A DNA stretch of 64,000 nt from an uncultured Granulosicoccaceae bacterium (lineage in GTDB: Bacteria > Pseudomonadota > Gammaproteobacteria > Granulosicoccales > Granulosicoccaceae): positions 53,145 to 117,144 of the forward strand of contig CALLOA010000044.1 in assembly GCA_938005265.1 (NCBI GenBank). The letters are read 5' to 3'. The position numbers and the translations under genes are program-made. Below are positions 46,994 through 58,163 of this stretch, in pieces; position 1 is the stretch's first letter; each line of letters begins with the position of its first letter. The notes under the pieces were generated by a model. That model had not been told where the DNA came from. It saw only the letters and a list, made by a program, of their open reading frames with translations, and did not search any database.

Positions 46994-47845
46994 TTATTTC
47001 ATATCGATCGCAATGTTTTTGGACTTTTGCTTAAGAACTCCACGTTTAGGCGCGAATAGAAAAGCTACTATGAAGGCCAACGACATCAATACAACAATCG
47101 TCGGTGCTGTTGCACTGTTTAGATGATAACTCAGGATAACGCCTGTAAATGTGCAGAAAAGCGCGATTAGTATAGCGATCAAGAGCATTTGGTCAAAGCG
47201 GTCAGTGAGCAAGAAAGCAATAGCTCCCGGCGCAATTAGCACTGCAATGACCAGAATAATACCCACTGCTTTCATCGACGCGACTATCACCATTGATAAC
47301 ATGACAAGTAGCAGGTAGTGCAAGAAGCGTGTATTGATGCCAATGATTCTGGCTTGTTGGGGGTCAAATGCGAACAGCATGATGTCGCGGCTTCTTATCA
47401 GAAATATCGTTAACACCAAGGCTGTTACAGTCCCTGTTTCCAATACGTCCTGCCAGCTTACGCCCAGGATGTTACCAAAAAGAATCTCATCCAGATGCAG
47501 GTTGGTGTGAACGTAGTTGAAGAGAATTAGCCCCAGGGCAAACATGCCGCTGAATACAACCCCCATTACCGTATCTTCTTTTAAGCGACTGTTCTGGTCC
47601 AGAAATCCGGTCGCAATGGCGCAAAAAAGACCTGCGACAAATGCGCCGATTGCTGCGGGAATGCCTAATAGAAAAGCGATAACAATTCCGGGTAACACAG
47701 CGTGTGATACAGCATCACCCATCAGGGACCAGCCCTTTAATACCAGAAGGCAGGACATGGTTGCCGCAGGTATGGAAACCAGTAGACCGATAATCAGAGC
47801 CTGTTGCATGAACTCAAAGCCCAATGGTTCCAGTAACCAGTTCAT
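46994..47845 (-). CDS. metal (Mn/Zn) ABC transporter permease
   Basis: ABC-3 family: KGWSLMGDAVSHAVLPGIVIAFLLGIP, LLVMLSMVIVASMKAVGIILVIAVLIAPGAIAFLLTDRF. Confidence 0.92.
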   Translation of the reverse strand: MNWLLEPLGFEFMQQALIIGLLVSIPAATMSCLLVLKGWSLMGDAVSHAVLPGIVIAFLLGIPAAIGAFVAGLFCAIATGFLDQNSRLKEDTVMGVVFSGMFALGLILFNYVHTNLHLDEILFGNILGVSWQDVLETGTVTALVLTIFLIRSRDIMLFAFDPQQARIIGINTRFLHYLLLVMLSMVIVASMKAVGIILVIAVLIAPGAIAFLLTDRFDQMLLIAILIALFCTFTGVILSYHLNSATAPTIVVLMSLAFIVAFLFAPKRGVLKQKSKNIAIDMK

Positions 47846-48735
47846 GAGCCACTTGTTCGCTCGGCTAAATTCGTGTGTTGTAGTTCAGCTACTTTTTTTC
47901 TTGTTTGATGTTTGCTCGCCAGTAAGCCGTGTTTGGGTGCAAGTAAAAATACAAACAGAAATATTATGGTTTGCATAACCACAATAACCCCACCTGTTGC
48001 GCCATCAAGGAAGTAGCTGATGTATGCACCTAGTGACCCGGTTATGCTTCCTATGGCAAGACTTAAGATGATCAGGCGAGAAAACCGGTCCGTTAGCAGG
48101 TATGCTGTTGCTCCCGGCGTTACAACCATTGCGATAACCAGAAACGCGCCGACGGTCTGCAGCGCAGCTACTGTAGATGCGCTTAGCAAGGTAAAAAAGA
48201 GCAGTTTGATTTTGTTGGGTGACAGGCCAATTGATCGTGCATGTGATTCATCAAAGAAGACAATCATAATATCTTTCCAGAAGATGCTCAGTAGCAAAAG
48301 AGAAATCCCGGCTATCAAAACCAGTTGGAGCGAATCAATGGGACTGATCGATAGAATATTTCCGAATATGATTGTGTCGACATCAACGGATGTTGGCGAG
48401 AGTGATACCAGGAATAAGCCGAATCCGAAAAAACCCGTGAAAATCAGCCCGATGACAGCGTCTGTTCGTAGCGTTGATCGTTGACTGATGAATAACATGG
48501 CGCCTGCAGCTAAGGCCCCCGATATAAATGCTCCGAATGCATAGGGCAGGCCAATCATGTAGGCGAGGGCGACCCCGGGGACTACTGAGTGAGACAAAGC
48601 ATCACCGATCAATGACCAACCTTTCAACATCAGGTAAGCAGATAGAAAGCCGCACACGGCACCGACAAGGCCACTGGCCCAGATGGCGGTAGTCATATAC
48701 TGATAGGCAAATGGCTCTAGCAGGGTTTCTATCAT
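47842..48735 (-). CDS. metal (Mn/Zn) ABC transporter permease
   Basis: ABC-3 family: [27 protein letters not shown]; overlaps neighbours by 4 bp. Confidence 0.92.
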   Translation of the reverse strand: MIETLLEPFAYQYMTTAIWASGLVGAVCGFLSAYLMLKGWSLIGDALSHSVVPGVALAYMIGLPYAFGAFISGALAAGAMLFISQRSTLRTDAVIGLIFTGFFGFGLFLVSLSPTSVDVDTIIFGNILSISPIDSLQLVLIAGISLLLLSIFWKDIMIVFFDESHARSIGLSPNKIKLLFFTLLSASTVAALQTVGAFLVIAMVVTPGATAYLLTDRFSRLIILSLAIGSITGSLGAYISYFLDGATGGVIVVMQTIIFLFVFLLAPKHGLLASKHQTRKKVAELQHTNLAERTSGS

Positions 48736-49778
48736 GGCAAATTGCTTCCACCGGGTTCGGATGCTTTGCCGGGATCTTGTTTGCTTTTGGAATTGTGGTC
48801 TTCGTCATAGATGACAACGGGTCTTTCGTCATCGGTTATAACAGTTACACGTCTGGCGTCATCATCTTCATGCAATTCGTCACCACCGAGAACGTGTAAG
48901 CGCAAGCTGCCTCCAAAGGCACGTTGCAGATTCTCCCTGGTAAATACGGATTCAGTTTCACCATAATCGAGTACTGTTCTATTGATGAGGATGACCTGAT
49001 CACAGAATTGAGGAACACTGCCCAGGTTGTGAGTTGAAACAAGGATTACATGGCCGGTGGCTCGCAACTCGCGTAATAGCTCGATGATTGCGTCTTCACT
49101 TTGTACGTCAACACCAGTGAAAGGTTCGTCCAATAAAATAGCGCACGCTTCCTGAGCGATAGCACGGGCCAGGAATACCCGTTTTTTCTGGCCACCTGAT
49201 AGCTCACCGATCTGGCGTGCTCGGTAGTGCTGCATGTTGACCCGTCGCAGGGCCTCATCTACTTTTTGGTGATCGGTTCGCGATGGGCGGCGCAAAAAAC
49301 CCATGTGACCATAGCGCCCCATCATGACGACATCTTCTACTAATACCGGGAAATTCCAGTCAACCTCTTCATTTTGTGGAACGTAAGCAACGTGATTTTT
49401 AGCCAATGATTTACCGGCTGCTTGCCCTAGTATGGTTACTGAGCCTTGCGATAAATGTTCGAAGCCCATCAACGCTTTGAACAGAGTTGATTTACCAGAG
49501 CCATTCACACCTACCAAAGCACAAATACTGGCAACGGGAACCTCGAAGTTGGCGTTTTCAAGCCCGATATTGCCATTACGATAGATGACTGTAACGTTTT
49601 CCGCACTGATGCCGGAATAGCCTGAATGCTCGCCGGAATCACGCTGAAGAATCCGAATTTTTGCCCTTTCCGCTGGGCTGTCAATAACCACCTCGCCACT
49701 TTCAGGTAGAGCGTATGCTCCAGTGGTGTCGGCTAGCGGGTTTTCCATGTCAGATGGTTTTTCCATGCCAGATATCAA
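48732..49778 (-). CDS. metal (Mn/Zn) ABC transporter ATP-binding protein
   Basis: [50 protein letters not shown]- and C-terminal extensions. Confidence 0.93.
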   Translation of the reverse strand: MISGMEKPSDMENPLADTTGAYALPESGEVVIDSPAERAKIRILQRDSGEHSGYSGISAENVTVIYRNGNIGLENANFEVPVASICALVGVNGSGKSTLFKALMGFEHLSQGSVTILGQAAGKSLAKNHVAYVPQNEEVDWNFPVLVEDVVMMGRYGHMGFLRRPSRTDHQKVDEALRRVNMQHYRARQIGELSGGQKKRVFLARAIAQEACAILLDEPFTGVDVQSEDAIIELLRELRATGHVILVSTHNLGSVPQFCDQVILINRTVLDYGETESVFTRENLQRAFGGSLRLHVLGGDELHEDDDARRVTVITDDERPVVIYDEDHNSKSKQDPGKASEPGGSNLP

Positions 49779-50752
49779 TCCTGCGTGGATAATCCGGTTA
49801 CTATCGTGCGGGTTGTTACTGTTAATAAATCAAGGTAGGTGGGAACCGGGCCATCTACTTTACTTAATGAATCTACATACAATACACCTGCATAGCGTGC
49901 GTCTGTCTCACGCGCGATTTGTTCGGCAGATTTTGCGGAAACAGTGCTTTCACTGAAGACTGCCGGTATATTATTTTCTCGTACCACATCAATAACATTT
50001 CTAACTTGTGATGGCGTGCCCTGCTGATCCGCATTGATGGGCCAGATGTAAAGCTCATTTAGACCGAAATCCCGTGCGAGATAACTAAACGCACCCTCAC
50101 TGGTCACCAGCCAGCGTGATTCTTCCGGTATACCTGCAAGCGCCTCGCGTACGGGGCCTGCAACTTCGTTAATCTGTTGCTTGTACCGTTTTGCGTTTGA
50201 TTGATACAACGATTGGTTTTCCGGATCAGCATTAGTCAGGGCTTTGGCTATATTGTCAACGTATATCAGGGCGTCTTTAGGGCTCATCCAGGCGTGCGGA
50301 TTGGGCCTGCCGCTATATGAGCCAGAGCCTATATCTATGGGGACTATTCCTTCGGTCACTGTATAACCGGGTACGCCATCCAGCTGCTGCAGAAATTTTT
50401 CAAACCAGACTTCAAGGCCCATTCCGTTCCATAACACCAGATCCACGTTTTCCGCTTGCGCTATATCTTTTGGCGTGGGTTGGTAGTTGTGAATTTCAGC
50501 TCCAGGTTTTGTTATCGAGACAACGGTAGCAGCGTCACCTGCCACATTTCTCGCCATGTCAGCAATTACGGTGAATGTTGTAATGACTTTGAGCTTGTTG
50601 TTATCGCCATTAGCCGGGTCTTGTTCCTGGCCTTTATCGCAGGCACTGATAAAAACCGAAATCAGCAGAATCAACAGAAAGGATTTCAGTGGTAAAAACC
50701 GATTCGCCAGAAGCTTCGCCAGCAGGATGTAAGTAAGTTTCAATCTTGGCAA
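49775..50752 (-). CDS. metal ABC transporter substrate-binding lipoprotein (ZnuA/MntC family)
   Basis: Lipobox [56 protein letters not shown]. Confidence 0.93.
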   Translation of the reverse strand: MPRLKLTYILLAKLLANRFLPLKSFLLILLISVFISACDKGQEQDPANGDNNKLKVITTFTVIADMARNVAGDAATVVSITKPGAEIHNYQPTPKDIAQAENVDLVLWNGMGLEVWFEKFLQQLDGVPGYTVTEGIVPIDIGSGSYSGRPNPHAWMSPKDALIYVDNIAKALTNADPENQSLYQSNAKRYKQQINEVAGPVREALAGIPEESRWLVTSEGAFSYLARDFGLNELYIWPINADQQGTPSQVRNVIDVVRENNIPAVFSESTVSAKSAEQIARETDARYAGVLYVDSLSKVDGPVPTYLDLLTVTTRTIVTGLSTQD

Positions 50753-50785
50753 CGTGAAGAGATCCGGTTTGCGAGATATAGTAGA

Positions 50786-50807
50786 AAAGTTAGCCTATGC
50801 TAAGTTT
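50786..50807. promoter_or_regulatory. candidate MntR box
   Basis: AAAGTTAGC-CTAT-GCTAAGTTT, 22-bp near-perfect palindrome between mntR-like and the Mn transporter. Confidence 0.65.
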
Positions 50808-50867
50808 ATTACATTTGGCATATAATATAAACTGGTAGAGTATTAGTGGCGGCAGTCAGGTGTTGCA

Positions 50868-51380
50868 TTGCCAGGTGCAGGCAAGACCGGTTCCGTTGTA
50901 TTTTCGGGAGTTTCAAAAACCATGAAACAGGCAATTACACGGAGGCAGCTGCAGCCTCCGAACAAGCAGGCTGCTGTTTTTCAACACGTCAGACGTGCTC
51001 ATCAGATGGAAGCAACAGAAGATTATGTCGAATTAATTGATGATCTTATTGCCTGTGAAGGTGAAGCCAGGCTGGTTGACATGGCGCGGCATCTGGGTGT
51101 CAGCCAGCCTACGGTGAGTAAAACACTGGCACGCTTGCAGCGTGAAGGCTACGTCAATAGCCAGCCATATCGCTCAATATTTTTGACACCAAAGGGAAAA
51201 AAACTTGCTATTTCCAGCCGCAAGCGCCACGACATTGTCTTTAAATTTTTGATCGCAATGGGGGTGTCAGAGGCCACGGCCAAACGGGATTCTGAAGGCC
51301 TGGAACATCATGCCTCGGCCGAAACTCTGCACGCATTCAATAATTTTATTGAGTCCCGTAGTCGTACGGCTTCAGGTTGA
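50868..51380 (+). CDS. mntR: DtxR-family Mn-responsive regulator MntR
   Basis: EDYVELIDDLIACEGEARLVDMARHLGVSQPTVSKTLARLQREGYV...; divergent from Mn-type ABC operon. N-terminus probably at an internal ATG. Confidence 0.88.
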   Translation: MPGAGKTGSVVFSGVSKTMKQAITRRQLQPPNKQAAVFQHVRRAHQMEATEDYVELIDDLIACEGEARLVDMARHLGVSQPTVSKTLARLQREGYVNSQPYRSIFLTPKGKKLAISSRKRHDIVFKFLIAMGVSEATAKRDSEGLEHHASAETLHAFNNFIESRSRTASG

Positions 51381-51482
51381 AAAGTGATTGCGGTATCTTG
51401 CTGTAAAACCGTATTTCGAATGCCTCCCGTAGACAGATTCGTCCACTGACACCTCTTGGTGGGCCGCAAGGGTAGTAAGTAA

Positions 51483-51548
51483 GACACATGCCTGTGCGTT
51501 CTAGAAATTCGACCTGATTCTGTGAATCAGTTTGCGTTCTAATGTGTC
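51483..51548 (+). other. candidate structured RNA upstream of Liv-type operon
   Basis: Outer arms GACACAT/ATGTGTC enclosing inner hairpin CTGATTC-TGT-GAATCAG (51514-51530). Confidence 0.3.
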
Positions 51549-51842
51549 GTTTTCCCGGTAGGTATGGCGGTGCTTATAGGCCTTGTGGCGGGCACGGTTC
51601 CCTTGTCGTCCTGAATACAATCAAAGCGGTTTGCAAGCCTGTTTTCAATGTTAAACTGCAAGTGTTGCGGCTAAGGTTGTCTCGCATGCATTATTTGCCC
51701 ACCCGGGCCGTGGTCTGGTGATTATGGTGTGCAGCTTATTCTGAAGGGTACACTCATTGGTGTCGCCAGGTAGCAAGATAAGAAAAATATAGTCAGGCCT
51801 GGCCTGAATTCAATTAGCTCAAATAGTTAAGGTGAGGATTAA

Positions 51843-53021
51843 ATGAAAAAATTATTGCTAGCTATCGCTGCCAGCGCCTGTGCGACGGTTGCATCAGCTG
51901 AAGATATAAAAATCGGTGTCGTACTCGGGTTTACAGGGCCTATTGAATCCCTGACACCGGCCATGGGTGCCAGTGCCGAGCTGGCCATGAAAGAAGTGAC
52001 CGAGTCCGGCAAATTGCTGGACGGCTCAAAAGTCGAATCAGTACGCGGTGATTCGACCTGTGTAGATTCGGCGGCAGCCACAGCTGCAGCTGAAAGGCTG
52101 ATTACCTCCGATAAAGTCAGTGCCATAATGGGTGCGGATTGTTCTGGTGTAACCGGAGCAATTTTGCAAAATGTCGCTCGCCCGAATGGTGTAGTGATGG
52201 TTTCGCCATCTGCTACCTCTCCTGCATTGTCAACTGCAGAAGATGACGATCTGTTTTTTCGAACAGCGCCTTCTGATGCCCGTCAGGGTCAGGTAATCGC
52301 TGACATCCTGAACGACAAAGGCATCAAGTCTGTTGCCATGACCTACACCAATAACGACTATGGTAAAGGTCTTGCCGACAGCATTCAGTCCAATTTCGAA
52401 GCCAGTGGTGGTGAGATCACCATTTCTGCGGCTCACGAAGATGGCAAAGGTGATTACTCTGCTGAAGTAGGTGCTTTGGCCCAGGCAGGTGGTGAGGTGC
52501 TGATCGTTGCAGGCTACCTTGATCAAGGTGGTAAAGGTGTCATTCAGGCATCACTCGATACAGGTGCTTTTGACACTTTCGTATTGCCGGACGGCATGAT
52601 CGGGGACTCATTGCCGGTTGCCATTGGCGATGATCTGAATGGTTCTTTTGGTACCGTACCCGGTACTGATAGTCAGGGTGCAGAAATTTTTGACAAACTG
52701 GCTAAAGATGCCGGTATCACACCTGATGCATTTTCTGGTGAATCTTACGATGCTGCAGCGCTGATTATGCTGGCGATGCAGGCGGCTGGTTCCACAAGTA
52801 GTGCGGATTTCAAAGCCAAGGTAATGGAAGTTGCCAACGCACCGGGTGAAGAGATTCTGCCGGGTGAATTAGGAAAGGCGCTGGAAATACTTGCTGGCGG
52901 TGGTGAGATTGACTATGTCGGTGCAACCGCTGTTGAATTGGTAGGTTCTGGTGAAAGTGCTGGTAACTACCGTGAAATTCTGGTGGAAGATGGTAAAAAC
53001 ACCACTGCTAAATTCCGCTAA
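51843..53021 (+). CDS. branched-chain amino acid-type ABC transporter substrate-binding protein
   Basis: Signal peptide; IKIGVVLGFTGPIESLTPAMGASAELAMKEV; AERLITSDKVSAIMGADCSGVT. Confidence 0.92.
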   Translation: MKKLLLAIAASACATVASAEDIKIGVVLGFTGPIESLTPAMGASAELAMKEVTESGKLLDGSKVESVRGDSTCVDSAAATAAAERLITSDKVSAIMGADCSGVTGAILQNVARPNGVVMVSPSATSPALSTAEDDDLFFRTAPSDARQGQVIADILNDKGIKSVAMTYTNNDYGKGLADSIQSNFEASGGEITISAAHEDGKGDYSAEVGALAQAGGEVLIVAGYLDQGGKGVIQASLDTGAFDTFVLPDGMIGDSLPVAIGDDLNGSFGTVPGTDSQGAEIFDKLAKDAGITPDAFSGESYDAAALIMLAMQAAGSTSSADFKAKVMEVANAPGEEILPGELGKALEILAGGGEIDYVGATAVELVGSGESAGNYREILVEDGKNTTAKFR

Positions 53022-53143
53022 ACCAAATCTTACTAAGAAAATTTAAGATGTAATTGCAAGCCGGTGGTTTTCTGCCGGCTTGCTGCTTTGCAGACTCCCA
53101 ACCGTTTCACTATTCTTTAACCGGATTGTCAACGATACAGGCG

Positions 53144-53944
53144 ATGATTAGAGTCGAGGAGTTACACAAGCACTTTGGTGGATTGCGCGCGGTAGATGGC
53201 GCTACGCTTGAAATCAAAAGCGGTACGGTAACTGGCCTGATAGGGCCAAATGGTGCGGGCAAATCTACACTGTTTAATGTTATTGCTGGTCTTTATCCGC
53301 CCACATCAGGTCGAGTGCTGCTTGATAATGAGGATATTACCGGGCTTTCTCCCCACGAGCTCTTCCATCAGGGATTGCTCAGAACCTTCCAGATAGCTCA
53401 CGAATTTTCAACTCTCAGTGTCCGGGAAAACCTGATGATGGTGCCTGGCAGCCAGTCTGGTGAAAAACTGATGGACGCGTGGTTGAAGCCGGGGCGTGTT
53501 CGTGAGGAAGAAAGACTCATCGGCGAAAAGGCGGATGAGGTTATTGAATTTCTGCAAATATCCCACCTTACCCATGAGTTAGCCGGCAATCTTTCCGGTG
53601 GGCAAAAGAAACTGCTGGAGCTGGGTCGAACCATGATGGTCGATGCGCGAGTGGTATTTCTGGATGAAGTGGGGGCTGGCGTCAATCGTACTCTGCTGAA
53701 TACGATTGGTGATGCGATTCAGAGACTGAATGTGGAGCGGGGCTACACGTTCTGCATGATAGAACACGATATGGAGTTTATATCGCGTCTTTGCGATCCG
53801 GTGATCTGCATGGCTGAAGGCCGGGTGCTTGCTCAGGGCACTGCGGATGAAGTTAAAAATAACGAAGAAGTGATCGAGGCCTATCTGGGAACCGGCTTGA
53901 AGAACAAACGTGACCAGGCCAACGCCGGTGCGGGGGCCCGATGA
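53144..53944 (+). CDS. Liv-type ABC transporter ATP-binding protein (LivG-like)
   Basis: GPNGAGKSTLFNVIAGLYPPTSGRVLLD, LSGGQKKLLELGRTMM; start at ATG 53144 (ORF track 53054). Confidence 0.92.
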   Translation: MIRVEELHKHFGGLRAVDGATLEIKSGTVTGLIGPNGAGKSTLFNVIAGLYPPTSGRVLLDNEDITGLSPHELFHQGLLRTFQIAHEFSTLSVRENLMMVPGSQSGEKLMDAWLKPGRVREEERLIGEKADEVIEFLQISHLTHELAGNLSGGQKKLLELGRTMMVDARVVFLDEVGAGVNRTLLNTIGDAIQRLNVERGYTFCMIEHDMEFISRLCDPVICMAEGRVLAQGTADEVKNNEEVIEAYLGTGLKNKRDQANAGAGAR

Positions 53945-54645
53945 AATTTCTTATTGGCGAAAGTATGACTGGTGGCTACGGTGGTGCTGATATCATCACC
54001 GATTGCACCATTGGTGTTGACCAGGGTGAGATTGCTGTCGTAGTGGGGCCCAATGGCGCTGGTAAGTCCACTGCAATGAAGGCTGTTTTCGGCATGCTTT
54101 CCTTGCGTGAAGGACGCGTAGTGCTGGATGGCGAGGAAATAACCTCACTGTCACCGCAGGCAAGGGTACACAAAGGTATGGGGTTTGTGCCGCAAACCAA
54201 CAATGTGTTTACCACCATGACGGTCCAGGAAAATCTTGAAATGGGTGCCTTTATTCGCGAAGACTCGATCAACGCAACGATGGAGCAGGTGTTCGAACTG
54301 TTTCCAGTGCTGGGCGAAAAGCGAAAACAGGCAGCCGGGGAATTATCGGGTGGGCAGCGCCAGCAGGTAGCGGTGGGCCGGGCGCTTATGACTCAACCCA
54401 AAGTTCTGATGCTTGATGAACCGACTGCCGGCGTGTCACCCATAGTCATGGATGAACTTTTTGATCGTATTATAGAAATTGCCAAAACCGGCATTGCCAT
54501 TCTGATGGTTGAACAAAACGCCAAGCAAGCACTCGATATTGCGGATCGTGGTTACGTGCTGGTGCAGGGTGGCAATCGATACACTGATACCGGCGAGGCC
54601 TTGTTGGCTAATCCCGAGGTTCGCCGCGCATTTCTGGGTGGCTAA
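53941..54645 (+). CDS. Liv-type ABC transporter ATP-binding protein (LivF-like)
   Basis: GPNGAGKSTAMKAVFGML, LSGGQRQQVAVGRALMTQPKVLMLDEPTAGVSP. Confidence 0.92.
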   Translation: MKFLIGESMTGGYGGADIITDCTIGVDQGEIAVVVGPNGAGKSTAMKAVFGMLSLREGRVVLDGEEITSLSPQARVHKGMGFVPQTNNVFTTMTVQENLEMGAFIREDSINATMEQVFELFPVLGEKRKQAAGELSGGQRQQVAVGRALMTQPKVLMLDEPTAGVSPIVMDELFDRIIEIAKTGIAILMVEQNAKQALDIADRGYVLVQGGNRYTDTGEALLANPEVRRAFLGG

Positions 54646-54690
54646 GCGGCAAAACTGCAAGTACTGATATTCGAGCACACGAGTCGATTT

Positions 54691-55701
54691 ATGGAACTTC
54701 TAAACCCACTGGCTTTGCTTGGAAACTTCCTGATTATTCCAGGCCTGACTTATGGTTGCCAGTTGGCATTGGGCGCGTTGGGAGTCACGCTAATATACGG
54801 CATCCTGCGATTCTCCAATTTTGCCCATGGCGAAACTATGGCGCTCGGCACCATGGCAACCTTGCTGGTTACATTGTGGTTGCAAAGTGCCGGAATATCT
54901 TTGGGTCCACTGCCAACGGCGTTGTTGGCCCTACCGGTCGGTATTGCCATCTGCATTTTTTTTACTCTGGCGACGGACCGTCTTGTTTATCGTTTCTATC
55001 GTCGTCAAAAATCAACACCGGTTATATTCCTGATCGCATCCCTCGGCGTCATGTTTTTATATAACGGCTTGATTCGTTTTATCGTCGGCCCGGGCGACAG
55101 GATTTTCACGGATGGTGAACGTTTCATATTCACAGCGCGCGAATTCAAGGAAATGACAGGCTTGCGTGAGGGAATGGCCTTTAAAACAACTCAGGGCATT
55201 ACTATCGTGGTGACGATTGTAATCGTAGCCCTGCTGTTCTGGTTCCTCACCCGAACCCGAACCGGTAAATCCATGCGTGCCTATTCAGACAATGAAGACC
55301 TGGCCTTGCTATCCGGTATCAGCCCGGACAAGGTCGTCATGGTTGCCTGGATTCTGACTGCGGTGCTGGCGACCATTGCCGGTACTTTGTATGGTCTCGA
55401 CAAAAGCTTTAAACCGTTTACTTACCTGCAGATACTATTACCGATATTTGCTGCGGCCATAGTCGGCGGTCTGGGTAGCCCTCTGGGTGCAATCGCAGGA
55501 GGTTTTGTAATTGCATTTTCAGAAGTTGCCTTGACCTTTGCCTACAAACGGGTGCTGGGTTACTTGTTGCCCGAAGGTCAAATGCCTGAGGGTTTGGTGC
55601 AGCTGTTGTCTACTGATTATAAATTCGCAGTATCGTTTGCCATACTGGTTATTGTGCTGCTTGTCAGGCCAACCGGAATATTCAGGGGGCAGACCATCTG
55701 A
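54691..55701 (+). CDS. Liv-type ABC transporter permease (LivH-like)
   Basis: ALGALGVTLIYGILRFSNFAHGETMALG; GLGSPLGAIAGGFVIAFSE. Confidence 0.92.
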   Translation: MELLNPLALLGNFLIIPGLTYGCQLALGALGVTLIYGILRFSNFAHGETMALGTMATLLVTLWLQSAGISLGPLPTALLALPVGIAICIFFTLATDRLVYRFYRRQKSTPVIFLIASLGVMFLYNGLIRFIVGPGDRIFTDGERFIFTAREFKEMTGLREGMAFKTTQGITIVVTIVIVALLFWFLTRTRTGKSMRAYSDNEDLALLSGISPDKVVMVAWILTAVLATIAGTLYGLDKSFKPFTYLQILLPIFAAAIVGGLGSPLGAIAGGFVIAFSEVALTFAYKRVLGYLLPEGQMPEGLVQLLSTDYKFAVSFAILVIVLLVRPTGIFRGQTI

Positions 55702-57005
55702 TGCGAAATTTATTGTTGTTTCTATTGATGGCTGCCTTGTTTGCGGCCGTAGGGTTCGGGCAGAGCTGGTCGTTGTCACTGGCTATACTGAATCTGTGCC
55801 TGATCTCCGCAGTGATGTCTCTGGGTGTCAATATCCAATGGGGATATGCCGGGTTACTCAACGTCGGCATCATGGGTTTTGTTGCTCTTGGAGGCTTGGC
55901 TGCCGTACTTGTTTCGATGCCTCCAGTTACAGACGCCATCAATGCTGGTGGTGGCGGGGTGGCAATAAGTGCTTTGATCATGTTGGCAACGTTTGCTGTC
56001 ATGTATATGGCAAACAAACACTTTCATTTTTTTGGTCGAAAATTACTGGTAGCAGTGATTGGCGTAGCGGGATTGATGTTTGCGCGGCACTTTTTCGGCC
56101 CCGCAACAGACGCAATAGAATCGGTTGACCCTGCAGGTACTGGTAACCTCGGAGGCCTGGGTTTGCCAATTATCGTTTCCTGGGTAGTGGGCGGTTTTTT
56201 TGCAGCCGCAGCTGCCTGGGCCGTAGGTAAGATTTCTTTGGGACTACGCTCCGACTACCTGGCTATTGCTACTCTGGGTATATCGGAAATCATTGTTGCT
56301 GTACTGAAGTACGAAGACTGGCTGACCCGTGGTGTTAAAAACGTTTCCGGTTTGCCGCGTCCCGTGCCGTATGAAGTTAATCTTCAGAAAGAAACCTGGG
56401 TTATAGAATTTGCAGCCAAACACGGCTTTACCGTTCAGGAAGTCTCGTCGCTGATTGTAAAGGGTTCCTATGCCCTGTTATTCACCATCGTGCTGTTGAT
56501 TGTTTTGTACTTGAGCGAAAAAGCACTCCGGTCTCCCTGGGGTCGTATGATGCGCGCCATCCGTGACAATGAAGTGGCGGCAGAGGCCATGGGTAAAGAT
56601 GTTAAAGGGCGACACCTGCAGGTGTTTATATTGGGGTCTGCCGTTATCGGTGTTGCCGGCGCGATGCTGACCACGCTGGATGGCCAGTTTACTCCAGCGT
56701 CCTATCAGCCGTTGAGATTCACGTTTCTGATTTGGGTCATGGTGATCGTTGGTGGCTCCGGTAACAACTGGGGTGCAGTGTTGGGTGGTTTCGTTATCTG
56801 GTTTTTCTGGATAGAAGCCGAGCCTATCGGATTGTGGCTTATGGAATTCATTACATCAGGCATGGCCGAAGATAGTGCCTTGCGTATTCATCTTATAAAG
56901 AGTGCTGCCCATATGAGATTGATGACTATGGGGTTGGTGTTATTGCTTGTGTTAAGGTTCACCCCACGAGGTCTGATACCGGAACGAGGTTACGGCAGGC
57001 GTTAA
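55701..57005 (+). CDS. Liv-type ABC transporter permease (LivM-like)
   Basis: [14 protein letters not shown]-like segment, [53 protein letters not shown]. Confidence 0.92.
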   Translation: MRNLLLFLLMAALFAAVGFGQSWSLSLAILNLCLISAVMSLGVNIQWGYAGLLNVGIMGFVALGGLAAVLVSMPPVTDAINAGGGGVAISALIMLATFAVMYMANKHFHFFGRKLLVAVIGVAGLMFARHFFGPATDAIESVDPAGTGNLGGLGLPIIVSWVVGGFFAAAAAWAVGKISLGLRSDYLAIATLGISEIIVAVLKYEDWLTRGVKNVSGLPRPVPYEVNLQKETWVIEFAAKHGFTVQEVSSLIVKGSYALLFTIVLLIVLYLSEKALRSPWGRMMRAIRDNEVAAEAMGKDVKGRHLQVFILGSAVIGVAGAMLTTLDGQFTPASYQPLRFTFLIWVMVIVGGSGNNWGAVLGGFVIWFFWIEAEPIGLWLMEFITSGMAEDSALRIHLIKSAAHMRLMTMGLVLLLVLRFTPRGLIPERGYGRR

Positions 57006-57037
57006 ACGAATATTTAAATATTGAGGAGACTCAAGCC

Positions 57038-58147
57038 ATGAAAACCCGGGCAGCAGTGGCGTTTGAAGCCGGCAAACCGTTGGAAATTGTTGAAGTAGAT
57101 CTGGAGGGGCCGAAAAAGGGCGAAGTCCTGGTCGAGCTGAAAGCCACAGGCATTTGTCATACGGATGAATTTACCTTGTCGGGTGCTGATCCGGAAGGTG
57201 CTTTCCCGGCAATACTGGGTCACGAAGGCGCAGGCATTGTGTTGGAAGTAGGCGAAGGAGTAACAAGCCTTGAGCCGGGCGATCATGTCATACCTCTATA
57301 CACTGCGGAGTGTCGTGAATGCGAGTACTGCCTGCACCCGAAGACCAACCTTTGCCAGGCGGTACGTGCCACTCAGGGACAAGGCGTGATGCCAGATGGC
57401 ACCTCACGGTTTTCCTACAAGGGGCAGAAAATACTGCATTACATGGGTTGTTCTACTTTTTCGAACCACACCGTTTTGCCTGAGGTATCACTGGCTAAAG
57501 TCAGGAAAGATGCCCCGTTTGACAAAATATGCTACATCGGATGCGGAGTCACCACAGGCATAGGGGCTGTCATGTTTACCGCAAAGGTTGAGCCGAATTC
57601 AACCGCCGTCGTGTTTGGTCTGGGTGGTATCGGCCTCAATGTGATTCAGGGATTGCGAATGATTGGTGCACGCCAGATCGTCGGCGTCGATATGAATCCA
57701 GCGAAAGAGGCGGTTGGCAGGACATTTGGCATGACAGATTTCGTAAATCCAAAAGGTCATGGTGATAACCTGGTGGATCATCTGGTCGAATTAACCGGTG
57801 GTGGTGCTGACTATTCGTTTGAGTGCATTGGCAACGTAGAGGTTATGCGTGCAGCACTTGAATGCTGCCATAAAGGATGGGGTGAGAGCATCATAATCGG
57901 TGTTGCTGGAGCCGGTCAGGAAATCAAGACAAGACCCTTTCAGCTGGTTACCGGCCGCTCATGGCGTGGCACTGCATTTGGTGGAGCCAGGGGCCGCACC
58001 GATGTACCGAAAATTGTTGATATGTATATGGAAGGCCGTATCGATATAGATAATCTGATCACGCATACCATGCCGCTGGAAGATATAAACAAAGGCTTCG
58101 ATCTGATGCATGCCGGTGAGAGCATACGTTCCGTGGTGATCTACTAG
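57038..58147 (+). CDS. frmA: S-(hydroxymethyl)glutathione dehydrogenase / class III alcohol dehydrogenase
   Basis: [63 protein letters not shown]. Confidence 0.95.
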   Translation: MKTRAAVAFEAGKPLEIVEVDLEGPKKGEVLVELKATGICHTDEFTLSGADPEGAFPAILGHEGAGIVLEVGEGVTSLEPGDHVIPLYTAECRECEYCLHPKTNLCQAVRATQGQGVMPDGTSRFSYKGQKILHYMGCSTFSNHTVLPEVSLAKVRKDAPFDKICYIGCGVTTGIGAVMFTAKVEPNSTAVVFGLGGIGLNVIQGLRMIGARQIVGVDMNPAKEAVGRTFGMTDFVNPKGHGDNLVDHLVELTGGGADYSFECIGNVEVMRAALECCHKGWGESIIIGVAGAGQEIKTRPFQLVTGRSWRGTAFGGARGRTDVPKIVDMYMEGRIDIDNLITHTMPLEDINKGFDLMHAGESIRSVVIY

Positions 58148-58163
58148 CAGGAGCGTTTGCAGT

